Below, piece after piece: positions 1 through 6,225 of a stretch of 16,824 bases of DNA. A model generated the notes under the pieces. It saw only the letters and a list, made by a program, of their open reading frames with translations, searched no databases and had not been told where the DNA came from. This stretch comes from Chloroflexota bacterium (GTDB taxonomy: Bacteria; Chloroflexota; Dehalococcoidia; Lucifugimonadales; UBA3495). Each line of letters opens with the position of its first letter. Position 1 is the stretch's first letter. The stretch spans positions 1 through 16,824 of the forward strand of contig JADFPM010000025.1 of NCBI GenBank assembly GCA_022562335.1. Reading direction: 5' to 3'. The position numbers were made by a program, and so were the translations under genes.

Positions 1-41
1 GTCTACCTGGCTGAGATAACCGAAATAGGAATGACCTGCCC

Positions 42-57
42 CTGTTATTAATAACAG
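42..57. repeat. 16-bp perfect palindrome
   Basis: CTGTTATTAATAACAG reads the same on both strands with no spacer. A related half, GTTATTA, recurs at about 139-145. It could be an operator or a cruciform-forming site, but no neighbouring gene in the window tells what it serves. Confidence 0.5.
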
Positions 58-478
58 TATTTAGTGAAGAGGTCAGCCTTGGTCTCCTGCCTACGCCTGG
101 GGCCTCCACATACCCCCATGCAAGGTGTGATCTTCCCCGTTATTAGTGGACAATTAATTAAGCCGCATTCTTTTTTCGTTTAAGTTTAGCGGCAAATCCA
201 AAAATTGAATTATGCATCACAGCATTTGATAATGCAGTTGGGAAAATATCTCCTATAAATCGATAGCTGGTGCAATCCAAAACCCCGTAGACACCCGTCC
301 TCCTTAAGGTTTCATTAAAATACTGCCGTAAGGATGGCCGCAAGATGTGTGTTTCTAGAAGACCTCGGCTTCGCCTCGTGCTGGGCTCTGCCCAGACCCG
401 ACACAACCCAGCTACCCCTCCGTTTATTTTTTTAACGAGCTTTGCTTTTTAATATGCATGTTTTTTAAAGTAAATTAC

Positions 479-507
479 TTGCATTTTGTCATAGTTCCAG
501 CTATGCT
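479..507 (+). promoter_or_regulatory. Possible sigma70-type promoter of the AbiEi-like gene
   Basis: TTGCAT (479-484) and TATGCT (502-507) are separated by 17 bases. Both boxes are only moderate matches, and the predicted transcript would start just ahead of the ribosome binding site at 515-520, giving a very short leader. Other weak pairings exist in the same AT-rich stretch, so this is tentative. Confidence 0.25.
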
Positions 508-514
508 TGAAAGT

Positions 515-520
515 GAGGTG
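515..520 (+). promoter_or_regulatory. Ribosome binding site that points to an ATA start
   Basis: GAGGTG lies seven bases before the ATA at 528 in the frame of the AbiEi-like protein. No comparable site precedes the TTG at 558. The position therefore argues that translation begins, or once began, at 528, where an ATG would be expected. Confidence 0.45.
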
Positions 521-527
521 AATTGCC

Positions 528-1124
528 ATATCAAAATTAGATGAAGTTAAAAAGCATTTGCGTCCGGGGCAGGTCTACCGGCGAGCCGAACTTGCCAGGT
601 GGTCAAATGCCGTGGACAGGCATTTGAAGCAGTTGTTGGAGAACGGAGTCCTGACCAAGCTTTCTGGCGGACTCTATTACTGCCCAAAGAAAACGGCTTT
701 TGGCGAAGCCCCGGTAGAGGATGATAAACTGGTCGAAGCCTTTCTGAAAGACAACCGGTTTCTTCTGACCTCGCCCAATGCCTATAACGCACTCGGTGTT
801 GGAACCACCCAGCTTTATAATGAAACGGTTGTATACAACCACAAGCGTCATGGACGCTTTAAACTAGGAAAGAGGGTGTTTGACTTCCGTTTAAAACCCC
901 ATTTCCCGAAATCGCTGAGCCAGGAATTCCTTCTCGTCGATTTGGTCAATAACCTGGACCGGTTGGCTAAAAATCAGGTTAAGGTGCTGAATCGCGTGAA
1001 AAAGAAAGTTGCATCCGCAGATCAGCGTGGATTATCTAAAGCCGTGCGTGATTATGGCGGTGTACGAGCCAGGAAATTCTTTGCCGAAGCCCTGGCGGAT
1101 GCCACATTGCAATATGCCTATTAA
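528..1124 (+). CDS. AbiEi-type antitoxin-like winged-helix protein (DUF6088-like)
   Basis: Proteins of this family are the DNA-binding, antitoxin half of AbiE-type (type IV) toxin-antitoxin pairs; they repress their own promoter. The N-terminal third looks like the winged helix, with RHLKQLLENGVLTKLSGGLYY as recognition helix plus wing, followed by the typical 'GLYY.PK...FGE.P..D..LV.A' stretch and a conserved SPNAYNALG segment. The first supportable standard start is TTG at 558, but the frame stays open back to a stop at 519 and encodes ISKLDEVKKHL immediately before RPGQVYRR, as expected at the N terminus; with the binding site at 515-520 I place the start at ATA 528. The usual AbiEii nucleotidyltransferase toxin gene does not follow; instead hipA arrives from the opposite strand and the two stop codons overlap. 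It may be an orphan regulator or a relic of a broken pair. The family call is from remembered motifs and not from a search. Confidence 0.65.
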   Translation: MSKLDEVKKHLRPGQVYRRAELARWSNAVDRHLKQLLENGVLTKLSGGLYYCPKKTAFGEAPVEDDKLVEAFLKDNRFLLTSPNAYNALGVGTTQLYNETVVYNHKRHGRFKLGKRVFDFRLKPHFPKSLSQEFLLVDLVNNLDRLAKNQVKVLNRVKKKVASADQRGLSKAVRDYGGVRARKFFAEALADATLQYAY

Positions 1125-2434
1125 CTGTCTTCTCTGATTTGAGAGACCATGCCTATAAGTTGAGCGGCATCTCCTTCCAAATTCTCGAAAGCATAAGGGT
1201 TAAAAAACTGACGACCCCATAGCATATTACGATCAATTTCACTGAGCTCTGCTTCATCACAAACCGAAGACCAGTTTTTTCCGATACTGGTTATCTGGTT
1301 TTCAATGATTTCTACAGCGTCTTTCCTTGAGAGCAAAAAGTTTTTGGCTGCATCCAGACAGGATAAAATCCGGCTCATACGATTATCCCCGGAAATTAAC
1401 ATAGCCTGGGTGGCTTCACCGCCAGACCTTCCCTGCGGACATATATCATAGGCAGGCGTTAGTGAGAGCATCTTCCCATCCCAAAAAGCCGCATGATTGC
1501 GGGCGTGATCATCCGTATTGCCAACAAGGATGTTGAACGTGAGGCGACCAAAAAGTTCTCTGAGCGTTAATGACGCATTTGTAAATTTGTGTCGTATGAT
1601 TTCTGTAAGCTCTTCATAACTGGCATATCGCGCCATCATTTCATCAAGCCTCAAAAGAGTCAGGGCTGACACCATAGATTTACGTTGCCATCCCCCCACG
1701 ACTTTTACTCTGTCAAAGCGTTCTATAAGCAGAACATCCTTATGGGAGGACTTCGTCAAAGACACCGGTGCCACATTAAGTTCTGCAAGTGCCGCAAGGC
1801 GCATGGCAATAAACTCGGCTTTGACGACGCTGTATAAATCCGCTGTCGCAGAAAATTTGGCAACATATTTCTTGTCCTCATCTTTAATCAATGCTTTGGG
1901 ACGAGCCCCTCCAATGGAACTGCCATGGTGAAGAGCCTGATCCAGTTCCGGTGTGAGGGGAACCCCTTTTTCAACACGCTCGGCAGATGCCAGTAACTCG
2001 TCAAGACTTGCATTGACAGACGACCGGGGTTCGTAGTCTGTTGCGGATCGTTGAAAATCCAATGCACCAATGCGGTCTGAGCCTGACTCAAGCAGAAAGG
2101 TCAATACATCAAGCTCACCCTGATCTGCATCAGTTTCCTTTGCCCCCAGCTTTCTATTGATGATCACCCGCCGCCCCCAGGCATCGGGAGAGGCATCCCG
2201 AAGGCATCCGGGCATACTCAAACCTTTTAAAAGAGGCAAGATTCCGGGTTTAAGTGGTAACTCTGCATCATAGATGGGAATTGCATTATCCCTTTCCAGA
2301 TAGCTTTGGCCATAGTTGAAAACGAGAGCACTACCATCCATAGATAACTTTCCTGCAACAATCGGCTCTGTTACATCCGGCAACCAAATCCAGACAAACG
2401 CTTCTGTGTAATTTTCCGTACTAGAAGTCATCAT
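1121..2434 (-). CDS. hipA: HipA-family serine/threonine kinase toxin
   Basis: HipA kinases are toxins of type II toxin-antitoxin pairs; E. coli HipA phosphorylates glutamyl-tRNA synthetase and halts growth until neutralised by HipB. Counted from the GTG at 2440, the kinase marks are visible in order: GSSIGGARPK at 173-182, where S175 corresponds to the regulatory autophosphorylated serine; an ERFDR segment at 240-244; TDDHARN at 309-315, with D310 and N315 as catalytic residues; and AYDICP at 330-335, with D332 as metal ligand. About 437 residues is normal length, so the enzyme looks intact. I chose ATG 2434 because AAAGAG lies five bases ahead of it; GTG 2440 has no spacing to that site. It overlaps the end of hipB by 14 bases, implying coupled translation. 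Its stop overlaps the stop of the convergent AbiEi-like gene. The exact substrate cannot be told from sequence. Confidence 0.9.
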   Translation of the reverse strand: MMTSSTENYTEAFVWIWLPDVTEPIVAGKLSMDGSALVFNYGQSYLERDNAIPIYDAELPLKPGILPLLKGLSMPGCLRDASPDAWGRRVIINRKLGAKETDADQGELDVLTFLLESGSDRIGALDFQRSATDYEPRSSVNASLDELLASAERVEKGVPLTPELDQALHHGSSIGGARPKALIKDEDKKYVAKFSATADLYSVVKAEFIAMRLAALAELNVAPVSLTKSSHKDVLLIERFDRVKVVGGWQRKSMVSALTLLRLDEMMARYASYEELTEIIRHKFTNASLTLRELFGRLTFNILVGNTDDHARNHAAFWDGKMLSLTPAYDICPQGRSGGEATQAMLISGDNRMSRILSCLDAAKNFLLSRKDAVEIIENQITSIGKNWSSVCDEAELSEIDRNMLWGRQFFNPYAFENLEGDAAQLIGMVSQIREDS

Positions 2435-2762
2435 CGACACTCTTTCTAGGTCTACGAACGGCCTTAGGAAGCAAGGCTATCTTGTCATCGGCCCGTTCAA
2501 TCTGCATGGTCATAAACCTACTGTCAGCGTCAAAAAGTTTTATACTGACAATGGTAGCGACCTCGAACACCAGGCCAATCTCACATGTAAGATCGCCTTT
2601 CTCAATTTTCTGCAGAGTGCTCCGGGCAATTCCAGCCCGGTCGGCCAGATCACTTTCACTAGTTTTCTGCTCTTTTCTGGCGAGTTGAATTAGTTTGCCA
2701 AGTAATACTACGGCATCCGTGCTATAGCGTGAGTAGGTTCTTTCTTTCTTTCGTAAAGCCAT
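2421..2762 (-). CDS. hipB: HipB-like helix-turn-helix antitoxin
   Basis: This small DNA-binding protein should bind HipA and repress the hipBA promoter. The XRE/Cro-type helix-turn-helix is seen in SESDLADRAGIARSTLQKIE in the middle of the protein; a charged tail ending RRPRKSVDDDF follows, unusual in being rich in Arg/Lys then Asp. The frame extends upstream to a TTG at 2825, but that codon lies inside the -35 box of a good promoter (2797-2825), so transcripts would begin near 2790. I therefore use the ATG at 2762, giving 113 residues. The gene is first in a two-gene operon and overlaps hipA by 14 bases. A candidate operator array lies directly upstream of the promoter. The family call is secure; partner specificity is inferred from adjacency. 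Confidence 0.85.
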   Translation of the reverse strand: MALRKKERTYSRYSTDAVVLLGKLIQLARKEQKTSESDLADRAGIARSTLQKIEKGDLTCEIGLVFEVATIVSIKLFDADSRFMTMQIERADDKIALLPKAVRRPRKSVDDDF

Positions 2763-2796
2763 GAGATTATCCCATTCTTTAAAAGGGCAATTATTA

Positions 2797-2825
2797 ATCT
2801 TAGTCTTTGGCAAGTGTTGCGTCAA
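2797..2825 (-). promoter_or_regulatory. hipBA promoter
   Basis: On the minus strand TTGACG (2825-2820) and TAAGAT (2802-2797) are separated by exactly 17 bases. The predicted transcript starts near 2790, about 28 bases before the hipB ATG at 2762. This layout excludes the upstream TTG at 2825 as the hipB start. Confidence 0.65.
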
Positions 2826-2834
2826 GTTAAATGA

Positions 2835-2872
2835 CCTTTATAGCGGTCATAAAGGCATTTAATTACCTTTAT
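2835..2872. promoter_or_regulatory. Candidate HipB operator: three CCTTTAT half-sites
   Basis: CCTTTAT (2835-2841) and its inverse ATAAAGG (2849-2855) are separated by seven bases; another CCTTTAT (2866-2872) follows after ten. The outer copies are embedded in longer direct repeats (ACCTTTATAGC at 2834-2844 and 2865-2875), and a second nested inversion, TGACC/GGTCA, surrounds the first half-site. The array sits just upstream of the hipBA -35 box. E. coli HipB binds spaced inverted half-sites at its own promoter, so autoregulation is a reasonable inference. Confidence 0.5.
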
Positions 2873-2917
2873 AGCACTCATTATTTCCTTGGGGCGTAGC
2901 CTAAAAGCTCGCTTTAG

Positions 2918-3457
2918 GCTTCCATTAAAGGGGTCGGCAAGATTTATCAGCAAACCGGAATCGACACCCATGCCAACGTTGGTTTCGCCAAGGTGTATCC
3001 TGAGAAAACCGCTCTCACCGCCGCTGACTTTCTTAATGACAAGGTCCTGCCGTTCTACGATGCCCAGGGAATGCGGCTCCTGCGGATTCTCACCGACCGG
3101 GGAACCGAATACTGTGGCCGGATAGAAACTCACCCTTATCAATTGTTTTTGCATTTGAATGGGGTGGAGCATTCCAGAACAAAGGTCCGGCATCCACAGA
3201 CCAACGGATCAACCGAGCGGCTGAACCAAATCGTTCAAGATGAATTCTACAAGGTCGCCTTCAGGAAAAAAATCTACAAATCTATTGAAGAAATCCAGAT
3301 CGACCTCGATATATTCATGGATGATTACAATAACGACAGAACCAATCAGGGAAAACATTGCCAAGGCAGGACGCCCATGCAGACCTTCGAGGACGGAAGG
3401 CCTCTCTATCAACAATATGTTTTTGAAAACTCAGAGAAGGAAAAACACGCCGCTTAA
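2918..3457 (+). pseudogene. 5'-truncated IS481-like transposase (DDE integrase core only)
   Basis: Only the rve/DDE catalytic core survives. In frame from about 2924 it reads IKGVGKIYQQTGIDTHANV, then LTDRGTEY and RHPQTNGSTERLNQ, supplying all three acidic residues (D of GIDTH, D of TDRG, E of STER), and ends at a TAA at 3455-3457. The N-terminal helix-turn-helix region and its start codon are missing: the frame closes at a TAG at 2915, and homology-like sequence starts abruptly near 2922. An internal GTG at 2993 could start 154 residues but would lose the first catalytic aspartate. I could not identify terminal inverted repeats on either side. The remnant lies between the hipBA promoter region and the PIN-containing frame, and marks this stretch as mobile-element-scarred. 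Confidence 0.75.
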
Positions 3458-3546
3458 AATCGTGTAGAATATCTAAACTGGGAGACCTGTCTGTAAACAC
3501 AAATCGTTACTACCGCACATATTGACCGGAAATTTTAGTAATTTAT

Positions 3547-4551
3547 TCAAAGCTTGCGCTTAACTGAATGCTCCACCGTCCGGTGGCCTATCACACCGGT
3601 CATGACACCAATCACAATATTTTCGAGCTTCTTCTCGGTTCCATCGGGAAGTCGATGTAAAAGCGTTTCTCCGCGGGTTGTAAGCTCAACAATTTTCTTT
3701 TCCTCAGCGTTGTACTTCCCTTCTCCACTGGCATAGATACGCGCATCTGTTCTTCCTTCATTGGAAGTGTCAACACAGGGAAATTCGATGGTAAAATCAA
3801 AATATAGAAAAAGTGGATTCTCCGTAGCGAAGACTTCCAACGTTGTCCTCGGTTCACCTTCCATTATAAAGGATTGTTTGGAAGCCATCCCCTCCAACTG
3901 TGCACTGTTTTGGTTCATATAGGCTTCTATCAAAATCTCCGGTTCTATCTGGACCCCTGTTTTAATCTCTGACAATAAATCAGCAAGCCTGGGAAAGATT
4001 TTGAACTCATTTGGGCACTTCTCAATATCCTGCTTGAGTTCGTCGGCAAGACCCTGACTGTATTCCCTCGACTTATAGAATGCTTTATCGTTTGAGACTA
4101 GACACACCGCATCCGTTTTTAGCACCTCGAGGCAATTCTCCCACAATACTGCGTCCTTAAATTGCTGGTTTTTATTGCTGGGCGGGATTTTTTTTAGCAT
4201 TCTTTCCAACAACAACCCGTTGGTGCAGCAATAGACGAAATATCTCTCGGCCACCAACTGGTTGATGATCTCGTGGATCCGGGGATGGATGGTAGGCTCT
4301 CCACCCGCGATTGATACGATGGGACTTCCCGCTTCGTGGACGGCGGCCAGGGCTTCTTCCACCGGCATCATTTTATCAAGCACCGGTTTGTATTCCCGGA
4401 TACGCCCGCAACCGATGCAGGCCAGGTTGCACATTTCCAATGGTTCCAGCATGGTCACCAAGGGAAACCGTTTCCTGCCCTTGAGCCGGTTCTTCAATAT
4501 GTATGCACCCAACCGGACGGCAAGTTCGGCGGGGCGTTTTGCTTTGTTCAT
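3547..4551 (-). CDS. Chimeric frame: N-terminal HpnH radical SAM fused to C-terminal PIN-domain fragment
   Basis: Residues 1 to about 118 match HpnH, the radical SAM enzyme that adds adenosyl to diploptene in hopanoid biosynthesis: RGYPL-like opening (GRKRFPLVTMLEPLEMCN), the iron-sulfur motif C41-x3-C45-x2-C48, and SIAGGEPTIHP at 80-90 for S-adenosylmethionine binding. Near residue 119-125 the sequence switches to a PIN-like (DUF4935-type) tail: NQQFKDAVLWENCL with conserved D133, then CLVSNDKAFY with D155, followed by about 170 residues I do not recognise. The rest of the HpnH barrel and the N-terminal PIN aspartate are both absent, so neither activity is likely to survive. The switch coincides with a drop to AT-richer sequence and lies at an eight-base A run in the message (about 4188-4195). 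The start has GGGGAG just upstream. It sits 61 bases downstream of the prenyl synthase on the same strand, a sensible original context for hpnH. Either real recombination or an assembly join could explain it. Confidence 0.7.
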   Translation of the reverse strand: MNKAKRPAELAVRLGAYILKNRLKGRKRFPLVTMLEPLEMCNLACIGCGRIREYKPVLDKMMPVEEALAAVHEAGSPIVSIAGGEPTIHPRIHEIINQLVAERYFVYCCTNGLLLERMLKKIPPSNKNQQFKDAVLWENCLEVLKTDAVCLVSNDKAFYKSREYSQGLADELKQDIEKCPNEFKIFPRLADLLSEIKTGVQIEPEILIEAYMNQNSAQLEGMASKQSFIMEGEPRTTLEVFATENPLFLYFDFTIEFPCVDTSNEGRTDARIYASGEGKYNAEEKKIVELTTRGETLLHRLPDGTEKKLENIVIGVMTGVIGHRTVEHSVKRKL

Positions 4552-4612
4552 ATCTCCCCGTATACGCTCACACTAGGATTTGGGTTCGCGATCCCACTGC
4601 CCCGCCCATTCA

Positions 4613-5695
4613 TCAGAATTCCCGGTGGGCTAGAAAATCCACCAATGATTCAGCTTCATTTTGGGCCCAGGCGGGAAGGGCGATGGGCTTCAGGGCCGCC
4701 AGGGCCTCCTGGGCGCTGGTCTCCGTGATGGACCGGGACTGTTTTTGGGCGCCGACCGTTTCCAAAATGGTTAGGACATTTTCCACGTCAGTGTCGGTGA
4801 GTTCTTCCTGGCCGTAAATGCGCAACAGCTCCTCCCGGGATTTGCCGCGGGCATTCTCCAGTGCGAAGACGAGGGGAAAGGTCTTCTTGCGCCTCCGAAT
4901 GTCGTTGCCCCGCGGCTTTCCTGTGGTGGCTTGGTCTCCCCAAATCCCCAGAAAATCGTCCCGGATCTGGAACGCCCGGCCGATACCGCTGCCAAAGCGG
5001 GAAAAGGCCTGAATGGCAATCTGATCGTCGGTGGCCAGCAGGGCGCCGATCTCCAGACCGCTTCGGATGAGGGCGCCGGTCTTGTACGCTATCATCTGCA
5101 GGTATTCGCCGGCGGCGATGTCGGTCTTGGACTCAAAATCCAGGTCGAGGCACTGGCCTTGGATCATTTCCAAGTAGCTTTCGGTGAGGATTTGGGACAC
5201 CCTCAATGCCGTTTCAGGGGGCACGTCCCCCCCGGCAACGTTTAATATCGCCAGGTCGCCCACCGATTGGAGCCCGTTGCCGGCCACAAGAGCCCTGGGA
5301 ATACCCAATAGGTGCCAAAGGGTCGGTTGGTGGCGGCGCTCCACGTCCTGGTCCTGAATGTCATCGTGGATCAGCGAAAAGTTGTGGATCAGCTCCAGAG
5401 CGGCGGCGGCGGGAAGGGCGCGGGCCGGATCGGCGCCCAGGGCTTCACAGGCAAACAAACACAAGGTGGGCCGCAACGCTTTACCATGGGTCAAGGAGGA
5501 TTCTGTGGGCGCCCCGTCTTGGTCCACCCATCCCAGGTGGTAACGAATGGGGAAGAAAAGGTCGTCCCCCTTGGACTCGGGGACCGACCGGTACAGCGCT
5601 GCTTCGACCGAATTTCTATACCGTGCGACCAACCCCGGGAGCTCAGGTCCTGGAGTAGTCTGGTCGAATGGTGTGCTGGTCACTTGAGGGCTCAT
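4613..5695 (-). CDS. Polyprenyl (probably geranylgeranyl-size) diphosphate synthase
   Basis: This is an all-alpha trans-prenyltransferase that condenses isopentenyl diphosphate with allylic diphosphates in the cytoplasm. Numbering from the upstream TTG at 5704, it shows GKALRP (74-79), the first Asp-rich motif DDIQD (114-118) followed by RR, and the second DDFLGIWGD (248-256 region), all needed for magnesium and diphosphate binding. The residue five before the first motif is F109; in archaeal-type C20 synthases a bulky residue there limits chain length, whereas long-chain enzymes have a small one, so a C20 (or C15) product is inferred. About 360 residues is slightly long, with a loose N-terminal extension. 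I chose ATG 5695 over TTG 5704, though neither has a clear ribosome binding site. It precedes hpnH with 61 bases between, suggesting an isoprenoid/hopanoid operon driven by the promoter at 5795-5824. Confidence 0.88.
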   Translation of the reverse strand: MSPQVTSTPFDQTTPGPELPGLVARYRNSVEAALYRSVPESKGDDLFFPIRYHLGWVDQDGAPTESSLTHGKALRPTLCLFACEALGADPARALPAAAALELIHNFSLIHDDIQDQDVERRHQPTLWHLLGIPRALVAGNGLQSVGDLAILNVAGGDVPPETALRVSQILTESYLEMIQGQCLDLDFESKTDIAAGEYLQMIAYKTGALIRSGLEIGALLATDDQIAIQAFSRFGSGIGRAFQIRDDFLGIWGDQATTGKPRGNDIRRRKKTFPLVFALENARGKSREELLRIYGQEELTDTDVENVLTILETVGAQKQSRSITETSAQEALAALKPIALPAWAQNEAESLVDFLAHREF

Positions 5696-5794
5696 TCCTG
5701 ACAACTCAGTCCAGGTGTGTCCGCGGCCAGTTGTAGGGCTGCTCGACGGGGCTGCGGGGCGCGTTTTTGATACATCGTTAGCCGATTGGCCGGA

Positions 5795-5824
5795 ATCCTA
5801 GCAAAGCCCCTTGAACAGTGTCAA
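5795..5824 (-). promoter_or_regulatory. Promoter of the prenyl synthase-hpnH operon
   Basis: On the minus strand a perfect TTGACA (5824-5819) is followed after 18 bases by TAGGAT (5800-5795). The start of transcription would be near 5788, giving a leader of roughly 90 bases before the ATG at 5695. Confidence 0.5.
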
Positions 5825-5941
5825 GTATATCTTATGCCGGTTAGGGAAGGTACCAAGATGGCGTGGCTTTATGGGGCGGCGGACTTACCTTTTGCAGCCG
5901 GTGCAGCATCGTGATCCGTGTGGTCTAAGGCAGTGGGATGG

Positions 5942-5960
5942 CTTGGTGAAACACACCAAG
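5942..5960. repeat. Inverted repeat in the divergent regulatory region
   Basis: CTTGGTG and CACCAAG are perfect inverses around a five-base AAACA loop. There is no T run after it on either strand, so a transcription terminator is unlikely; a repressor site between the two divergent promoters is possible but unsupported by anything else. Confidence 0.3.
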
Positions 5961-6038
5961 AAATACCCTGATGTTACCTATTAAACGGTAGTATGATTAT
6001 GCGGTCTGATCTGACGGATTTGAGGTTCTCTATGATCA

Positions 6039-6067
6039 TTGACACCCACGACTAGGTGTACTATCTT
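6039..6067 (+). promoter_or_regulatory. Promoter of the DUF1800-DUF1501-NHL operon
   Basis: A perfect TTGACA (6039-6044) and TATCTT (6062-6067) are 17 bases apart. The transcript would begin near 6074, leaving a leader of about 150 bases before the first gene. The region 5825-6038 between this and the opposite-strand promoter holds no gene I can support. Confidence 0.55.
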
Positions 6068-6112
6068 ATTACCTCGGAATCATTGTTACCAAAGAGCCTT
6101 GGCCCGATAGCT

Positions 6113-6131
6113 ACGCCCAATTTTGGGGCGT
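6113..6131 (+). promoter_or_regulatory. Leader hairpin with short T run
   Basis: ACGCCC (6113-6118) and GGGCGT (6126-6131) pair around a seven-base loop within the untranslated leader of the DUF1800 operon, and GATTTTGG follows. It resembles a weak attenuator, but the stem is short and the T run is interrupted. Confidence 0.25.
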
Positions 6132-6212
6132 GATTTTGGCTAGGGTCCTTGGGTCGCTAAAACGATTTGATACAGCGGTGAAAACCGGCTGAAGCGATAA
6201 CCGATACAGTAT

Positions 6213-6220
6213 GGAGGAGG
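6213..6220 (+). promoter_or_regulatory. Ribosome binding site fixing the DUF1800 start
   Basis: GGAGGAGG lies five bases before the ATG at 6226. The alternative ATG at 6211 overlaps this site and has none of its own, so 6226 is the likelier start. Confidence 0.75.
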
Positions 6221-6225
6221 AACCA

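Larger units (their letters stand above)
1..527. other. Non-coding, AT-rich accessory sequence with no confident gene
   Basis: I see no supportable gene here. One 82-codon open frame on the minus strand (158-406) has a basic tail ending KLKRKKNAA, but I recognise no family in it and its GC-rich first third is built from hairpin-like sequence (GGCTTCGCC and GGGCTCTGCCC near 370-395). The stretch from about 420 to 520 is very AT-rich and looks like the promoter and leader region of the downstream gene. No tRNA-like cloverleaf or CRISPR-like repeat was visible by eye. Confidence 0.5.

Noticed and set aside
158..406. 82-codon minus-strand frame with a basic tail
   Set aside because: No family recognised, no ribosome binding site seen, and its first third is hairpin-like repeat sequence; too weak to call a gene.
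2763..2825. N-terminal extension of HipB from TTG 2825
   Set aside because: The TTG lies within the -35 box of the predicted promoter, so it would not be on the transcript; ATG 2762 is preferred.
2822..3193. 123-codon minus-strand frame over the transposase remnant
   Set aside because: It is the antisense of the transposase core and runs through the hipBA promoter; no domain seen.
6032..6055. Short frame MIIDTHD followed by TAG, like the start of an amidohydrolase
   Set aside because: It ends after seven codons, nothing similar follows in other frames, and the bases form the -35 region of a good promoter (TTGACA at 6039).
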